From the NCBI RefSeq assembly GCF_039645565.1, contig NZ_CP147914.1:2229573-2293572 (forward strand): a stretch of 64,000 nucleotides of DNA. The letters run 5' to 3'. Shown piece by piece: positions 7,955-16,194 of this stretch. The notes under the pieces were generated by a model, which saw only the letters and a list, made by a program, of their open reading frames with translations, was not told where the DNA came from and did no database searches. The position numbers were made by a program, and so were the translations under genes. Origin of the DNA: Sulfurimonas sp. HSL1-2. GTDB lineage: Bacteria; Campylobacterota; Campylobacteria; Campylobacterales; Sulfurimonadaceae. Every line of letters starts with the position of its first letter. The first letter of the stretch is position 1.

Positions 7955-8971
7955 TCAGCCCATCGGGTAGAGGATATCGGCGTGTACCGCGTCGCAGGCC
8001 GCCATCACCTCTGGTGAGAGGGTCAGTTCCATCGCCGCAAGCGACGCATCAAGCTGCTCGGGTCGCGTCGCCCCGATGATCGTGGACGCGACAAAGTCGT
8101 GCTGCTTGCTCCAGGCCGCCGCCAGCGTCACCGGGTCCAGTCCCGCATCGGCGGCAATCTTGAGATAGCGCTGCGTGGAAGCCAGGGTCTTGTCGTTGAC
8201 GAAGCGCGCGGCCATCAGGCGCTGGCGGGCGTTGGGAGATTTGAAATAGTCCGCGAATCGCCCCTCACCTATCTCGGCCTGGTTGTACTTGCCGCTGAGT
8301 ACCCCGCCGCCGAGCGGGGAGTACGGCAGCAGGGATATCTGTTCTTGACGGCAGAGGGTGGCCAGTTCATCCATGAAACGGCGGTTGAGCAGGGAGAAGT
8401 TGTTCTGGATCGACTCAAAGCGCGCGAACCCCTTGTAGTGGCTGGCGGCCAGGGCCTTCCCCGTTCCGTAGGCCGTGTCGTTTGAGGTACCGATGTAGCG
8501 GACCTTGCCGCTCTGCACCAGGCGGTCAAAAGCCTCCATCGTCTCCTCGACGGGTACGACGGTATCGGGCCAGTGCATCTGGTAGAGATCGATATAGTCC
8601 GTTCCGAGCCTTTTCAGCGACCCTTCGACCGCCCGCTCGATATGAAAGCGGTCCATGGCCGTCAGCCCGTGACGCACCGGGGGTACGAACCAGCCCGAGG
8701 CCGCCCCGGCGACCTTGGTGGCAAGAATGATGCTCTCCCGCGGCTTCGTTTTGAGCCAGCGGCCGACAATCTCCTCGGTCTGCCCCGCCAGGTCACTGCG
8801 CGGCGGCACCGGGTAGAGTTCAGCGGTATCATAGAAGTTCACCCCCGCCGCATACGCCTTGTCCATAATGGCGAAGGCGCTCTTCTCGTCGCACTGCCCG
8901 GGGAAGGTCATTGTCCCCAGGCAGATGGGGCTGACCCGCAGGCCGCTTCGGCCGATATAACGGTATTGCAT
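7955..8971 (-). CDS. Aldo/keto reductase
   Basis: A 338-residue NAD(P)H-dependent aldo/keto reductase with a TIM-barrel fold. The catalytic tetrad is visible: Asp48 and Tyr53 (FYDTAELYP), Lys86 (LATKVAG) and His133 (QMHWPD). The order and spacing resemble the YajO/Tas/YghZ-like branch of general oxidoreductases rather than sugar-specific members, but the substrate is unknown. AGGAGGAG stands just before the ATG. It ends 17 bp upstream of the NlpC/P60 gene on the same strand, so some read-through is likely although the functions do not obviously link. Confidence 0.9.
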   Translation of the reverse strand: MQYRYIGRSGLRVSPICLGTMTFPGQCDEKSAFAIMDKAYAAGVNFYDTAELYPVPPRSDLAGQTEEIVGRWLKTKPRESIILATKVAGAASGWFVPPVRHGLTAMDRFHIERAVEGSLKRLGTDYIDLYQMHWPDTVVPVEETMEAFDRLVQSGKVRYIGTSNDTAYGTGKALAASHYKGFARFESIQNNFSLLNRRFMDELATLCRQEQISLLPYSPLGGGVLSGKYNQAEIGEGRFADYFKSPNARQRLMAARFVNDKTLASTQRYLKIAADAGLDPVTLAAAWSKQHDFVASTIIGATRPEQLDASLAAMELTLSPEVMAACDAVHADILYPMG

Positions 8972-9007
8972 CTTTTCTCCTCCTAAAAGCGTTGCGTTCC
9001 CAGCACG

Positions 9008-9898
9008 CTACTCAATCAGTTCCTTCATCTCTTCCGCGCAGACAAGTACCAGCGTATCGCTGCGCATCGCCTCGAGCTCATTGGAAAAGCCCCGTTTCGC
9101 AAAGAGCCAGATCTGCTCCGGCTCGAGCCCCACGAGGGCGCACTTCTCCTGCAGCTTCTGCAGTTCACCTTTGTTGACGTTGGTATTGGTCCATTTGCAC
9201 TCGCCGACGATGAAGCCGCCGCCGGGGGCACGCGCCAGGATATCAAGCTCGATCACCCGGTCCCAGTAGCTGCCGCAGCGCAGAAAGGGGTCATCGCCCA
9301 GCTTCCGCCGCAGGTAGAGTTGGGAGATCTCCTCGAAGACAAGCCCCGTAAACGCCGTGTCCTGTTCCTCGAAACGTGATAGGACGCTTTCATAATCTCC
9401 CCGTTCGATGCGGCGGTGCTGCGGGGAGACGAAGCGGAACCAGAAGCGCAGAAAAGGCGATCGGAAGCGCAGCTTATGCGAGATACGGTGGCGGGCGACC
9501 TCGCGCTTGAGCTTCTGTTTCGGGTACTCCTTTTTCGGGGGCGCTTCGCGGGATGCCTCCAGGTCGAGGATGCCGAGGGTACGCAGGTGGTCGACGATCT
9601 CACCCCCCTTCGCCTCGCTGATGTGCGCCCGTCGACAGGCGGAGTGGATGCGGCGGTCCCCCTTGGCAACCGCTTGAAGCAGCGCAATCACCTGCTTGTC
9701 CTCGAGAAAGCCTGTATGAATGCGGTTGTAGTGTTCGCCGTAGTGGTCCAGTATCTTCGTTTCGATCAGTTCGGGAAGCGGTACGGTGGTATCGATCTCG
9801 ATGCCGCTCTCACCGAAAACGGCGAAATATGCAATGAGAATCTCCATCGATTCGGGAAACGTCTCATTGTAGAAACGGCGTAGTTGGTTCAGCAGCAA
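9008..9898 (-). CDS. Stand-alone DUF234 (PD-(D/E)XK-like) protein
   Basis: A 296-residue protein that looks like the C-terminal part of archaeal/bacterial DUF234 ATPases without their N-terminal ATPase domain: no P-loop is present. A winged-helix-like region lies around residues 60-115. A nuclease-type core follows around 205-240, with ELDILA (Asp219) and GECKWT (Glu233, Lys235) matching the D...ExK metal site of the PD-(D/E)XK superfamily. Nuclease activity is therefore possible but unproven. The start is TTG at 9898 with a weak ribosome site; the conserved-looking FYNETFPESMEIL region argues against a much later start. Confidence 0.75.
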   Translation of the reverse strand: MLLNQLRRFYNETFPESMEILIAYFAVFGESGIEIDTTVPLPELIETKILDHYGEHYNRIHTGFLEDKQVIALLQAVAKGDRRIHSACRRAHISEAKGGEIVDHLRTLGILDLEASREAPPKKEYPKQKLKREVARHRISHKLRFRSPFLRFWFRFVSPQHRRIERGDYESVLSRFEEQDTAFTGLVFEEISQLYLRRKLGDDPFLRCGSYWDRVIELDILARAPGGGFIVGECKWTNTNVNKGELQKLQEKCALVGLEPEQIWLFAKRGFSNELEAMRSDTLVLVCAEEMKELIE

Positions 9899-9956
9899 TT
9901 CGGGCCCTCGGTCAGCATGGGGGCATTATAGCACAGGCCATGGCGGAAGCATGCCC

Positions 9957-10808
9957 TCAGCGCTCCTTGCACACCTCGCCGTACATCGACGGTCGGCGGT
10001 CGGCGAAAAGCGCCCAGTAGTCGCGCTGTGCGGCAATCGCTTCGAGATCGTAATCGGCATAGATGACGCCTTCGCTCTCCCGGTCGGCTTCGGCAATTTT
10101 CTTTCCGGTGTAGTCCGTCGCGAAGGAGGAGCCGTAAAAGGTGAGTGTACAGCTCTCCCCCGCCTCCTCGCCGATGCGGTTGGCCGCGATGACGGGGACG
10201 GTATTGGCGGCGCTGTGCCCCTGCTGGACGCGCTGCCAGTGTTCTTTGGAATCGACGTTGATCTCAGGTTCGCTGCCGATCGCCGTGGGGTAGAAGATCA
10301 GTTCGGCACCCATCAGTGCAAGCGAGCGCGCTGTCTCCGGGAACCACTGATCCCAGCAGATACCGACGCCGATCTTGCCGAAACGCGTCTGCCATGCTTT
10401 GAACCCGGTGTCTCCCGGCACGAAATAGAACTTCTCCTCGTACCCCGGACCGGAAGGGATATGGGTCTTGCGGTAGTTCTCCAGCACAGACCCGTCAGCG
10501 TCGATCATCACCAGGGAGTTGAAATAGCGCTCGCCGTCGCGTTCGAAATAACTCAGCGGCAGTACGACGCCGAGCTCCTTGGCGAGCGCCGCGAAGCGTT
10601 CGATCAACGGATGGCCGTCGCGGGGCTGGGCCCAATCGAAATACTTGGCGTCCATATCCTTGCAGAAATAGAGCCCTTCGAAAAGTTCCGGCAGCAGCAC
10701 GATCTGCGCCCCTCCTGCCGCCGCTTCGCGTACCAGGGCTTCCGCCCGGTTTCTGTTAACTTCCTGATCCTCACCCATTCGCATCTGTACTGCGGCGACT
10801 CTGACCAT
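9957..10808 (-). CDS. aguB: N-carbamoylputrescine amidase-like nitrilase-family hydrolase
   Basis: A 283-residue carbon-nitrogen hydrolase with the complete nitrilase triad: Glu41 in LLPELFEG, Lys114 in YRKTHIP and Cys151 in GICWDQWFPE. Overall length and the motifs PSGPGYEEKFYFVPGD and HSAANTVPVIAANRIG are those of N-carbamoylputrescine amidase, which turns N-carbamoylputrescine into putrescine with release of ammonia and CO2 in the agmatine route. The usual partner, agmatine deiminase, is not in the window. A related amidase specificity cannot be excluded. It is transcribed alone, with palindrome copy 2 about 85 bp upstream of its start. Confidence 0.85.
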   Translation of the reverse strand: MVRVAAVQMRMGEDQEVNRNRAEALVREAAAGGAQIVLLPELFEGLYFCKDMDAKYFDWAQPRDGHPLIERFAALAKELGVVLPLSYFERDGERYFNSLVMIDADGSVLENYRKTHIPSGPGYEEKFYFVPGDTGFKAWQTRFGKIGVGICWDQWFPETARSLALMGAELIFYPTAIGSEPEINVDSKEHWQRVQQGHSAANTVPVIAANRIGEEAGESCTLTFYGSSFATDYTGKKIAEADRESEGVIYADYDLEAIAAQRDYWALFADRRPSMYGEVCKER

Positions 10809-10892
10809 GGTTTTCTCCCAATCAAACTGAACCGAATTATACCGCTTTCAAGCACGGCTATCCTGTAAGAGTGATTCGTGATACCTGAACAG

Positions 10893-11204
10893 AGCTTCGG
10901 CATGCCGAAGCGCATTGATCAATAGGCAGATGGTCGTTAAGCGTGCCTTGAAAGCCACTGCGGAGGCCCAAAGCCGGGAGCAGCGAGCGATTCGCGCAAC
11001 GACGATTTTCTTTGGTTTCTTTTCTTATGAAAAAGAAAAGATAGAGAAAAATACATTTATGCCACTTTTTTAGAAAAAGTAACGCAAAAAGCGGCCCTTC
11101 GCGAATCGCTCGCCCCTCCCGGCTTTAGGCCTCCAGGGCGGCTTACAAGGAGCGCTCAGGGCCAATTCTTGATTTGATTGAATGCGCTTCTGGTGACCGA
11201 AGCT
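10893..11204. repeat. ~312-bp nested palindromic repeat, copy 2 (inverted)
   Basis: A 312-bp element with the same architecture as the one near 6.7 kb, but in the opposite orientation: the block with CGACGATTTTCTTTGG is on the left and the ACTTTTTTAGAAAAAGT hairpin on the right. The ends are AGCTTCGG....CCGAAG and a degraded GCTTCTGG....CCGAAGCT. AACAG stands directly outside both ends, a possible target duplication. A further tip palindrome (AGCTTCGGCATGCCGAAGC) follows at 11219-11237. No gene is supported between 10809 and 11455. Confidence 0.85.
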
Positions 11205-11300
11205 AACAGGGAAGAAGGAGCTTCGGCATGCCGAAGCCGCTGGTCATGACAAGGAAAGTGATTGGGGTGAATGGTCTGTCGTTGTAGGTGGCTGTGCAGG

Positions 11301-11420
11301 AAAAGGGGCAGCTCTGAAAACCCTGCACGGTGCGGAGGTTGGCTGACATCGGCCGACGGGGAGAACGGTTCCGCCGACCATGCCCTCGCACACCGCACAG
11401 GGTTTTCACAATTGCCCAAA
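11301..11420. repeat. ~120-bp imperfect inverted repeat
   Basis: The left arm (about 11301-11356) and right arm (about 11369-11420) are reverse complements with mismatches; the best shared block is TGAAAACCCTG followed by GGTG. The sequence is unrelated to the ~312-bp palindromes beside it. As RNA it would fold into one long hairpin on either strand. It may be the remnant of another repeat family or a structured transcript end downstream of the comEA-like gene. Confidence 0.6.
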
Positions 11421-11428
11421 AGCCTTCT

Positions 11429-11447
11429 GCCGGGCTCATCCCGGCAA
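11429..11447 (-). terminator. Possible terminator of the ComEA-like gene
   Basis: On the minus strand TGCCGGG-ATGAG-CCCGGCA forms a 7-bp GC-rich stem 9 bp after the stop codon of the ComEA-like gene. It is followed by GAAGGCTTTT, a short and imperfect T-run, so intrinsic termination is plausible but not certain. Confidence 0.5.
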
Positions 11448-11455
11448 AGGAAGGG

Positions 11456-11707
11456 TCAGACCTCGAGTTCGTCCTTGATCTGCAAAAACGTTTTTTCGCC
11501 GACGCCTTTGACATTCATAATGTCCTCGATGCTGTTGAACCTGTGTTCGTTCCGGTATTCGATGATCTTCGCCGCCGTCGACGGTCCGATGCCTTTGAGG
11601 CTTTCGAGCTCTTCCGCCGTCGCCGTATTGAGGTTGACACCGGCGAGCAGCGGCATACTCATCACCAGGGCAGCCAACATGGCTGCCACTCTTTTCACGA
11701 ATCCCAT
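11456..11707 (-). CDS. ComEA-like helix-hairpin-helix protein
   Basis: An 83-residue protein with a signal peptide or N-terminal membrane anchor (about 1-22) followed by a tandem helix-hairpin-helix domain. The first hairpin is SLKGIGPSTAAKIIEYR (about 41-57) and the second is IMNVKGVGEKTFLQIK (about 63-78). This is the minimal ComEA form, a periplasmic double-stranded DNA-binding protein that helps pull transforming DNA across the outer membrane. No other competence gene is nearby. Similar small HhH proteins exist without proven uptake function, so the competence role is inferred from the family. Confidence 0.85.
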   Translation of the reverse strand: MGFVKRVAAMLAALVMSMPLLAGVNLNTATAEELESLKGIGPSTAAKIIEYRNEHRFNSIEDIMNVKGVGEKTFLQIKDELEV

Positions 11708-11873
11708 TTGAACTCCTTTTTACTCAAAAATTCCAGGTACCCTTCCGTAATCCTACTCAAATAGTTTTAAATATATTTTAACTGTATATATTTCAATATG
11801 CAATATTATAATTATTTTATGTTTTATACAGGTATTGTATATTTTGAAATATCTTGAGATGAGGAGCGACCAT

Positions 11874-12305
11874 ATGTATCAGACTATGACCCAGATCGGT
11901 AAAACCTACGGCGTCGATGCCAAGATCGTCGGCAAGATTCTTTACGCACTGAAAATCCGCGATCCGGATCACCCCGAGCAAAAGGGGTTCCCTTATGAAC
12001 AGGCTGTCGTCCACGGGATCGCCAAAGCCTACACGGGCCGTACCGGGGAGCCCTACTACCGTTACGACATCGAGCGGGTCAAGGAGGAGTTCGAGGCGGA
12101 ACTACACCGGCTGCAGTCCGAATCGCAGGACGATCAGCCTCAAAAAAACATGACGGGAGATTTGTCGGTGAACGTGACGATTGAAGCAAAACTGCAGCAG
12201 ATGCTCTCCACGCTCAACAGCGTGCTTGCAACAGGGGAGATCGGCGGGGTGTACCGCCTCAAAGGGGATATTGCAGATATCTATTCGATCCTGCGTGCGG
12301 GCTAG
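11874..12305 (+). CDS. Conserved-looking protein of unknown function
   Basis: A protein of about 143 residues with no motif I recognise. The N-terminal part (MYQTMTQIGKTYGVDAKIVG) looks like a small helix-turn-helix-type fold, the central part (about 60-95) is strongly charged and helical, and the last 50 residues are predicted helical. The ATG at 11874 is chosen because GAGGAG lies 7 nt before it; the frame is open 13 codons further upstream in an AT-rich leader. There is no signal peptide, so it is probably cytoplasmic. Its stop overlaps the stop of manB tail-to-tail by the bases CTAG. Confidence 0.7.
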   Translation: MYQTMTQIGKTYGVDAKIVGKILYALKIRDPDHPEQKGFPYEQAVVHGIAKAYTGRTGEPYYRYDIERVKEEFEAELHRLQSESQDDQPQKNMTGDLSVNVTIEAKLQQMLSTLNSVLATGEIGGVYRLKGDIADIYSILRAG

Positions 12306-13699
12306 AGTGCCGCTCTTGCCTCGGCAATAAGGTCGTTGAGCGCCTTTTCGTAACGCTTCGCATCTTCAAGATCAGGCGATTCGAAACGGGTGACGAGAAC
12401 CGGGGTCGTGTTCGACGCGCGCACCAGCCCCCAGCCGTTTTCAAAGATAACCCGGACGCCGTCGACCGTGATGATCTCGCGGATCGCCGGGAAATCCGCC
12501 GGCGGGTGCTGCAGCATCTCCCCCAGTTTCGCCATCAGCGGGAACTTCTCCTGCTCGGTCGTCTCCACCTGGATCTCTTCAGTCGAAAAGACCCGCGGGA
12601 GTCTGTCCAGCTCCTCGTCAAGGTCTATTCCCGCCTGGACGAGTTCCAGCATCCGCAAGGTGGCATAGATAGCATCGTCGTACCCGAAATAGCGGTCATT
12701 GAAGAAAAAGTGACCGTTCATCTCACACGCCAAATCGGCATCGAGCTCCTTTATCTTCGCCTTAAGGTTGGAATGCCCCGTTTTGTACATTACCGCTGTT
12801 GCACCACGGGCTTTCAGTGTGTCAAACATCACCTGCGAACACTTGACGTCACCAATGACTGTAGGATAGTTCATCCCCATGGAAAAGAGCAATGCCATCT
12901 GGTCACCGTTGATTTTGCGCTTCCTTGTCAGCACAACGACACGGTCGGCGTCACCGTCGTAGGCGATGGCGACATCGCCTTCCGCCTCCAGGGCCGACTT
13001 GACGTCGGACAGGTTTACCTCGATAGAAGGGTCCGGGTGGTGGTTGGGGAAGGTTCCGTCGGGCTCAACGTAAAGGCCTCCGGCATCAAGCTCGAGACAC
13101 GCAAAGATTTCCGGTACGATGACACCGGCCGCCCCGTTGCCGCAGTCATAGACGATCTTCTCTTTCATCCCTTTGAGATGGGAAAACTGCTCGACCATAT
13201 AGTCGATGTAACGCGCCTTTACATCGATCTCGATGATCTTCGCTTCCGACTTTGGTGGCAGCTCCATCGCGGCGACCTCATCACCCAGGGCGTAGATCTG
13301 TTCGCCGAAGAAGGGGGCTTTGGTAACGGTGATCTTGAAGCCGTTGTATTCGATGGGGTTGTGCGACCCGGTAATCATGACGGAAGCGGAAGGCGTCACC
13401 CAGTCATCCTCCAGAGGACCTTCTCCGCCTCCGGCATTCACCTTGAACTCCTGGTAGTTGGCAAAGTAGTTTACCGGCGTCGGCACGAGTCCCATGGCAA
13501 GCACCGTTTTCCCGCCGGCATTAAGCCCTGCGGCCAGGTATCCGAACAGCTCCGGCGAATGCGTCCGTGCGTCATACCCCACGGCAACGTACTCGCCGTC
13601 GATTTTCCCGGCCAGCGCAAAGCCGATCTTCGTTACCGACTCCTCATTCAGTTCCCCCGGCACGATGCCGCGGATGTCGTACTCCCTGAAAATGCTCAT
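12302..13699 (-). CDS. manB: Phosphomannomutase/phosphoglucomutase
   Basis: A 465-residue alpha-D-phosphohexomutase interconverting mannose-6-P/mannose-1-P and probably glucose-6-P/glucose-1-P. All four family landmarks are present: the phosphoserine loop ITGSHNP (Ser112), the magnesium loop DGDADR (about 245-250), the sugar-specificity loop EMNGHFFF and the phosphate-binding loop RASNTTPVLVTRFE near the C-terminus. GAGGTG precedes the ATG. It marks the edge of the polysaccharide cluster and would feed GDP-mannose or, through glucose-1-phosphate, dTDP-rhamnose and UDP-glucose synthesis. Which sugar is preferred cannot be decided from sequence. Confidence 0.92.
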   Translation of the reverse strand: MSIFREYDIRGIVPGELNEESVTKIGFALAGKIDGEYVAVGYDARTHSPELFGYLAAGLNAGGKTVLAMGLVPTPVNYFANYQEFKVNAGGGEGPLEDDWVTPSASVMITGSHNPIEYNGFKITVTKAPFFGEQIYALGDEVAAMELPPKSEAKIIEIDVKARYIDYMVEQFSHLKGMKEKIVYDCGNGAAGVIVPEIFACLELDAGGLYVEPDGTFPNHHPDPSIEVNLSDVKSALEAEGDVAIAYDGDADRVVVLTRKRKINGDQMALLFSMGMNYPTVIGDVKCSQVMFDTLKARGATAVMYKTGHSNLKAKIKELDADLACEMNGHFFFNDRYFGYDDAIYATLRMLELVQAGIDLDEELDRLPRVFSTEEIQVETTEQEKFPLMAKLGEMLQHPPADFPAIREIITVDGVRVIFENGWGLVRASNTTPVLVTRFESPDLEDAKRYEKALNDLIAEARAAL

Positions 13700-13751
13700 G
13701 GTGCACCTCTTTACGCTTGCGTCTTTTTATCAAAACAGCCCCGCGGCATCT

Positions 13752-14753
13752 TCAGTGACTCTCGGTCTCCCGGGGAATACGGAGTGTAAGAAAGATATAG
13801 AACACAAAAAAAATCAGTCCAAAAATCAACAGGTTTAAAAAGGGTTCATTGTCCGCAAGGTTGACGCCAATCATAGAAAAAACAAGCTGTATCGAGGCGA
13901 TGATAGCAACGGTCAACGGAACATTGTTATTTTTGAGACGCATAATGATGTGATGGATATGCGTCTTGTCGGGGGCAAAAGGTGAGCGTCCCCAGCGAAT
14001 GCGCCGTACCATGACGACGACCGTATCGAGGATCGGTACCATAGCGATAAAGAAAATCGTTGTCGCATCGACATAATTCAATGCATGCACAGAGAGCATC
14101 GAGATGATGAAGCCAAGCGTCAGTGCCCCGCTGTCCCCCATAAAAATACGCGCGGGGTGAAAATTGAAGACCAGAAAGCCCGCGATCGCCGCGACGGTAC
14201 CCAGAGACAGATGCATCATCAATTCATCATTATGAATGTAACCGATGTACGCCAGGGTCAACAGAATGATAGAGGCGACAGTACCGGCAAGCATATCGAT
14301 GCCGTCTATGAGGTTAAGCGCATTGGTAAAACCGGCCACAGCGAACAGTGTAAAAGGGAGTGCCAGCCACCCCAGACCAAGCGTCGTACCAAAATAATGG
14401 CCGATGTCCGTGATCCTGAAACCCTCCATGAAGGTGATGAGGGTTGCAACGAAAATGACAACAAATTTCATTTTCGGACTGGCCTCAAATCGATCATCCG
14501 CGATGCCGACCAGAAAGACAAAAGCAATCGCGACAAACAGCAGCGGATATTGTGAAAAAAGCTCCGGTTCGAAGAAAATCTGACCGATCATCAAAGCCGT
14601 AAATATTCCTATGCCACCGGAATGCGGCGTAGGATGGACATGAGAGCTGCGACCGTTCGGGTGGTCCACCAAACCCAGCGTCTCTGAAAAACAAACCAGG
14701 GCATAGGTAAAAATCGTCGAAACAATAAAAATAGCAATAATCTCAGCAAACAT
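13752..14753 (-). CDS. WecA-like polyprenyl-phosphate HexNAc-1-phosphate transferase
   Basis: A 333-residue membrane protein of glycosyltransferase family 4 (WecA/TagO/MraY type) with about ten hydrophobic segments. Family motifs are clear: DHPNGRSSHVHPTPHSGG at the start, NALNLIDGIDMLAG (about 165) and HPARIFMGDSGALTLGF (about 200). It would transfer GlcNAc-1-phosphate or a related HexNAc-1-phosphate from the UDP-sugar to undecaprenyl phosphate, the first committed step of lipid-linked glycan assembly in the cytoplasmic membrane. It is the only initiating transferase visible in the window, so the cluster's glycan probably starts here. The exact acceptor sugar is inferred. Confidence 0.88.
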   Translation of the reverse strand: MFAEIIAIFIVSTIFTYALVCFSETLGLVDHPNGRSSHVHPTPHSGGIGIFTALMIGQIFFEPELFSQYPLLFVAIAFVFLVGIADDRFEASPKMKFVVIFVATLITFMEGFRITDIGHYFGTTLGLGWLALPFTLFAVAGFTNALNLIDGIDMLAGTVASIILLTLAYIGYIHNDELMMHLSLGTVAAIAGFLVFNFHPARIFMGDSGALTLGFIISMLSVHALNYVDATTIFFIAMVPILDTVVVMVRRIRWGRSPFAPDKTHIHHIIMRLKNNNVPLTVAIIASIQLVFSMIGVNLADNEPFLNLLIFGLIFFVFYIFLTLRIPRETESH

Positions 14754-14974
14754 GAATATGGCCTTCTATAAAACGGAAAAAATAATAAGTATGAATCAAT
14801 ATGCATGTAATTATAGAGTTTTCATATGAATACAAACTAAAATATCATACAAATAATCATATAAAACATCTTTTTTGATTACAGAAATGTTCCATCCCAT
14901 TTACTTTCTTGTTTTTTGGCGGACACGACGTATTCGGGGAGAGTCGTGCCGTCTGCAAATTCCATACCCACTGC

Positions 14975-14980
14975 TATAAT
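14975..14980 (+). promoter_or_regulatory. Extended -10 promoter, very close to a start codon
   Basis: TGCTATAAT is a perfect extended -10 box. It ends 5 nt before the ATG of the nucleotidyltransferase-like gene, so transcription would begin at or next to the start codon. No -35 consensus is visible, which is normal for Campylobacterota housekeeping promoters. Confidence 0.6.
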
Positions 14981-14985
14981 AGCGC

Positions 14986-16194
14986 ATGCATACCGTTCTG
15001 TCCCAGAAGCGCCCACATTCCGATGCCCTCCGTTTCCTCATCGCCTGCTGCCAGGCTGAACCGTCACAAGAGGAGATCGACCTCATCGCATCTTTTACAT
15101 CGACAGTCCCGTCCGACCGCCATGACCTGCTAGCGGTGGCAAGTGCCCACGGTCTCCTTCCGCTTGTCTACAAATCTCTAAAAAACCTTGTTGAACAAAA
15201 GCGTTTCAGCACTAAACTCGCGACAGCCACTGCCCACTTACAAACGCTGATTGCAGATCTGCAATCAGCCTATATGCAAATTGCACAAAGGAATATGCTG
15301 ATGTCTGCAGAGCTTCTGCAGATCACAAAACGTCTTGAAGAAAATGGGATCAAAGCAGTGACCTTCAAAGGGCCTGCACTCGCGCAACTGCTTTACGGCG
15401 ACATCACCTTGAGACAATTCGGAGATCTGGATTTACTCATCCATCGAAAAGATATTGATCTGCTTAAGCACCATCTGGGCCTGGAAGGCTATAAAGATAC
15501 GCTCCTTATCCCGACCGGGCAGGAGCAGCAGTGGTACCGGAATGCCAAAGACATGGTGTTGTACCATCCTCAAAAACATCTGCCCCTCGAACTCCATTGG
15601 CAGTTGCTCGATACTGACTATCCGATCCGTATCAATCTCCATTCAATCTGGTCTGAAGCACAACCGTTACAGATCAACGGACATGCCATCCGTACGTTTT
15701 CAAATGAAGCCCTGCTGATCTACCTGTGTGTGCACGGATCAAAACATTTATGGGAAAGAGTTGGCTGGATCAAAGATATCGATGTGTTAATCCGCACCCA
15801 ACCCATTGACTGGCACGGCGTGTCCGCACAAATGGCGGGCGGCAACTTCCGTCGTCTTCTTCTCCTCGGTCTCCATCTGAGCAGCCGCCACTTTGACACT
15901 CCCCTGCCATCTGCCTTCGAACCATGCCCGAAAGATCGTCACTGGCTCGTTCCACTTACACGTTTTGTCGAAAGCAACTGGGTACGCCGCGCCGGCATGT
16001 TCTCCAACACCCGGGCCATGCTCCAACTCTTCCCCACGCTTCCCATGAAGCTGCGCTACCTGAACAAGGTCCTCTTCAAACCGTCAAAAAACGAATATCG
16101 AACACTCAACCTTCCCCGTGAACTGCACTGGGCCTATTTTTTTCTCCGCCCATACCTGCTGATCAAAAAATACCTGCGGCCAAACAGTCAATAG
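14986..16194 (+). CDS. Nucleotidyltransferase-family protein (NTP_transf_5-like)
   Basis: A 402-residue protein with the signature FKGPALAQLLYGDITLRQFGDLDLLI around residues 126-151, the core of the uncharacterised nucleotidyltransferase family NTP_transf_5, in which the DLDLLI aspartates would bind metal. Such genes recur in exopolysaccharide and O-antigen clusters, but no reaction has been shown that I know of. No ribosome site precedes the ATG, and a perfect -10 box ends 5 nt before it, so the transcript may be leaderless. It is the only long plus-strand gene on this side of the cluster and overlaps the tail of the next gene by 7 bp. Confidence 0.82.
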   Translation: MHTVLSQKRPHSDALRFLIACCQAEPSQEEIDLIASFTSTVPSDRHDLLAVASAHGLLPLVYKSLKNLVEQKRFSTKLATATAHLQTLIADLQSAYMQIAQRNMLMSAELLQITKRLEENGIKAVTFKGPALAQLLYGDITLRQFGDLDLLIHRKDIDLLKHHLGLEGYKDTLLIPTGQEQQWYRNAKDMVLYHPQKHLPLELHWQLLDTDYPIRINLHSIWSEAQPLQINGHAIRTFSNEALLIYLCVHGSKHLWERVGWIKDIDVLIRTQPIDWHGVSAQMAGGNFRRLLLLGLHLSSRHFDTPLPSAFEPCPKDRHWLVPLTRFVESNWVRRAGMFSNTRAMLQLFPTLPMKLRYLNKVLFKPSKNEYRTLNLPRELHWAYFFLRPYLLIKKYLRPNSQ

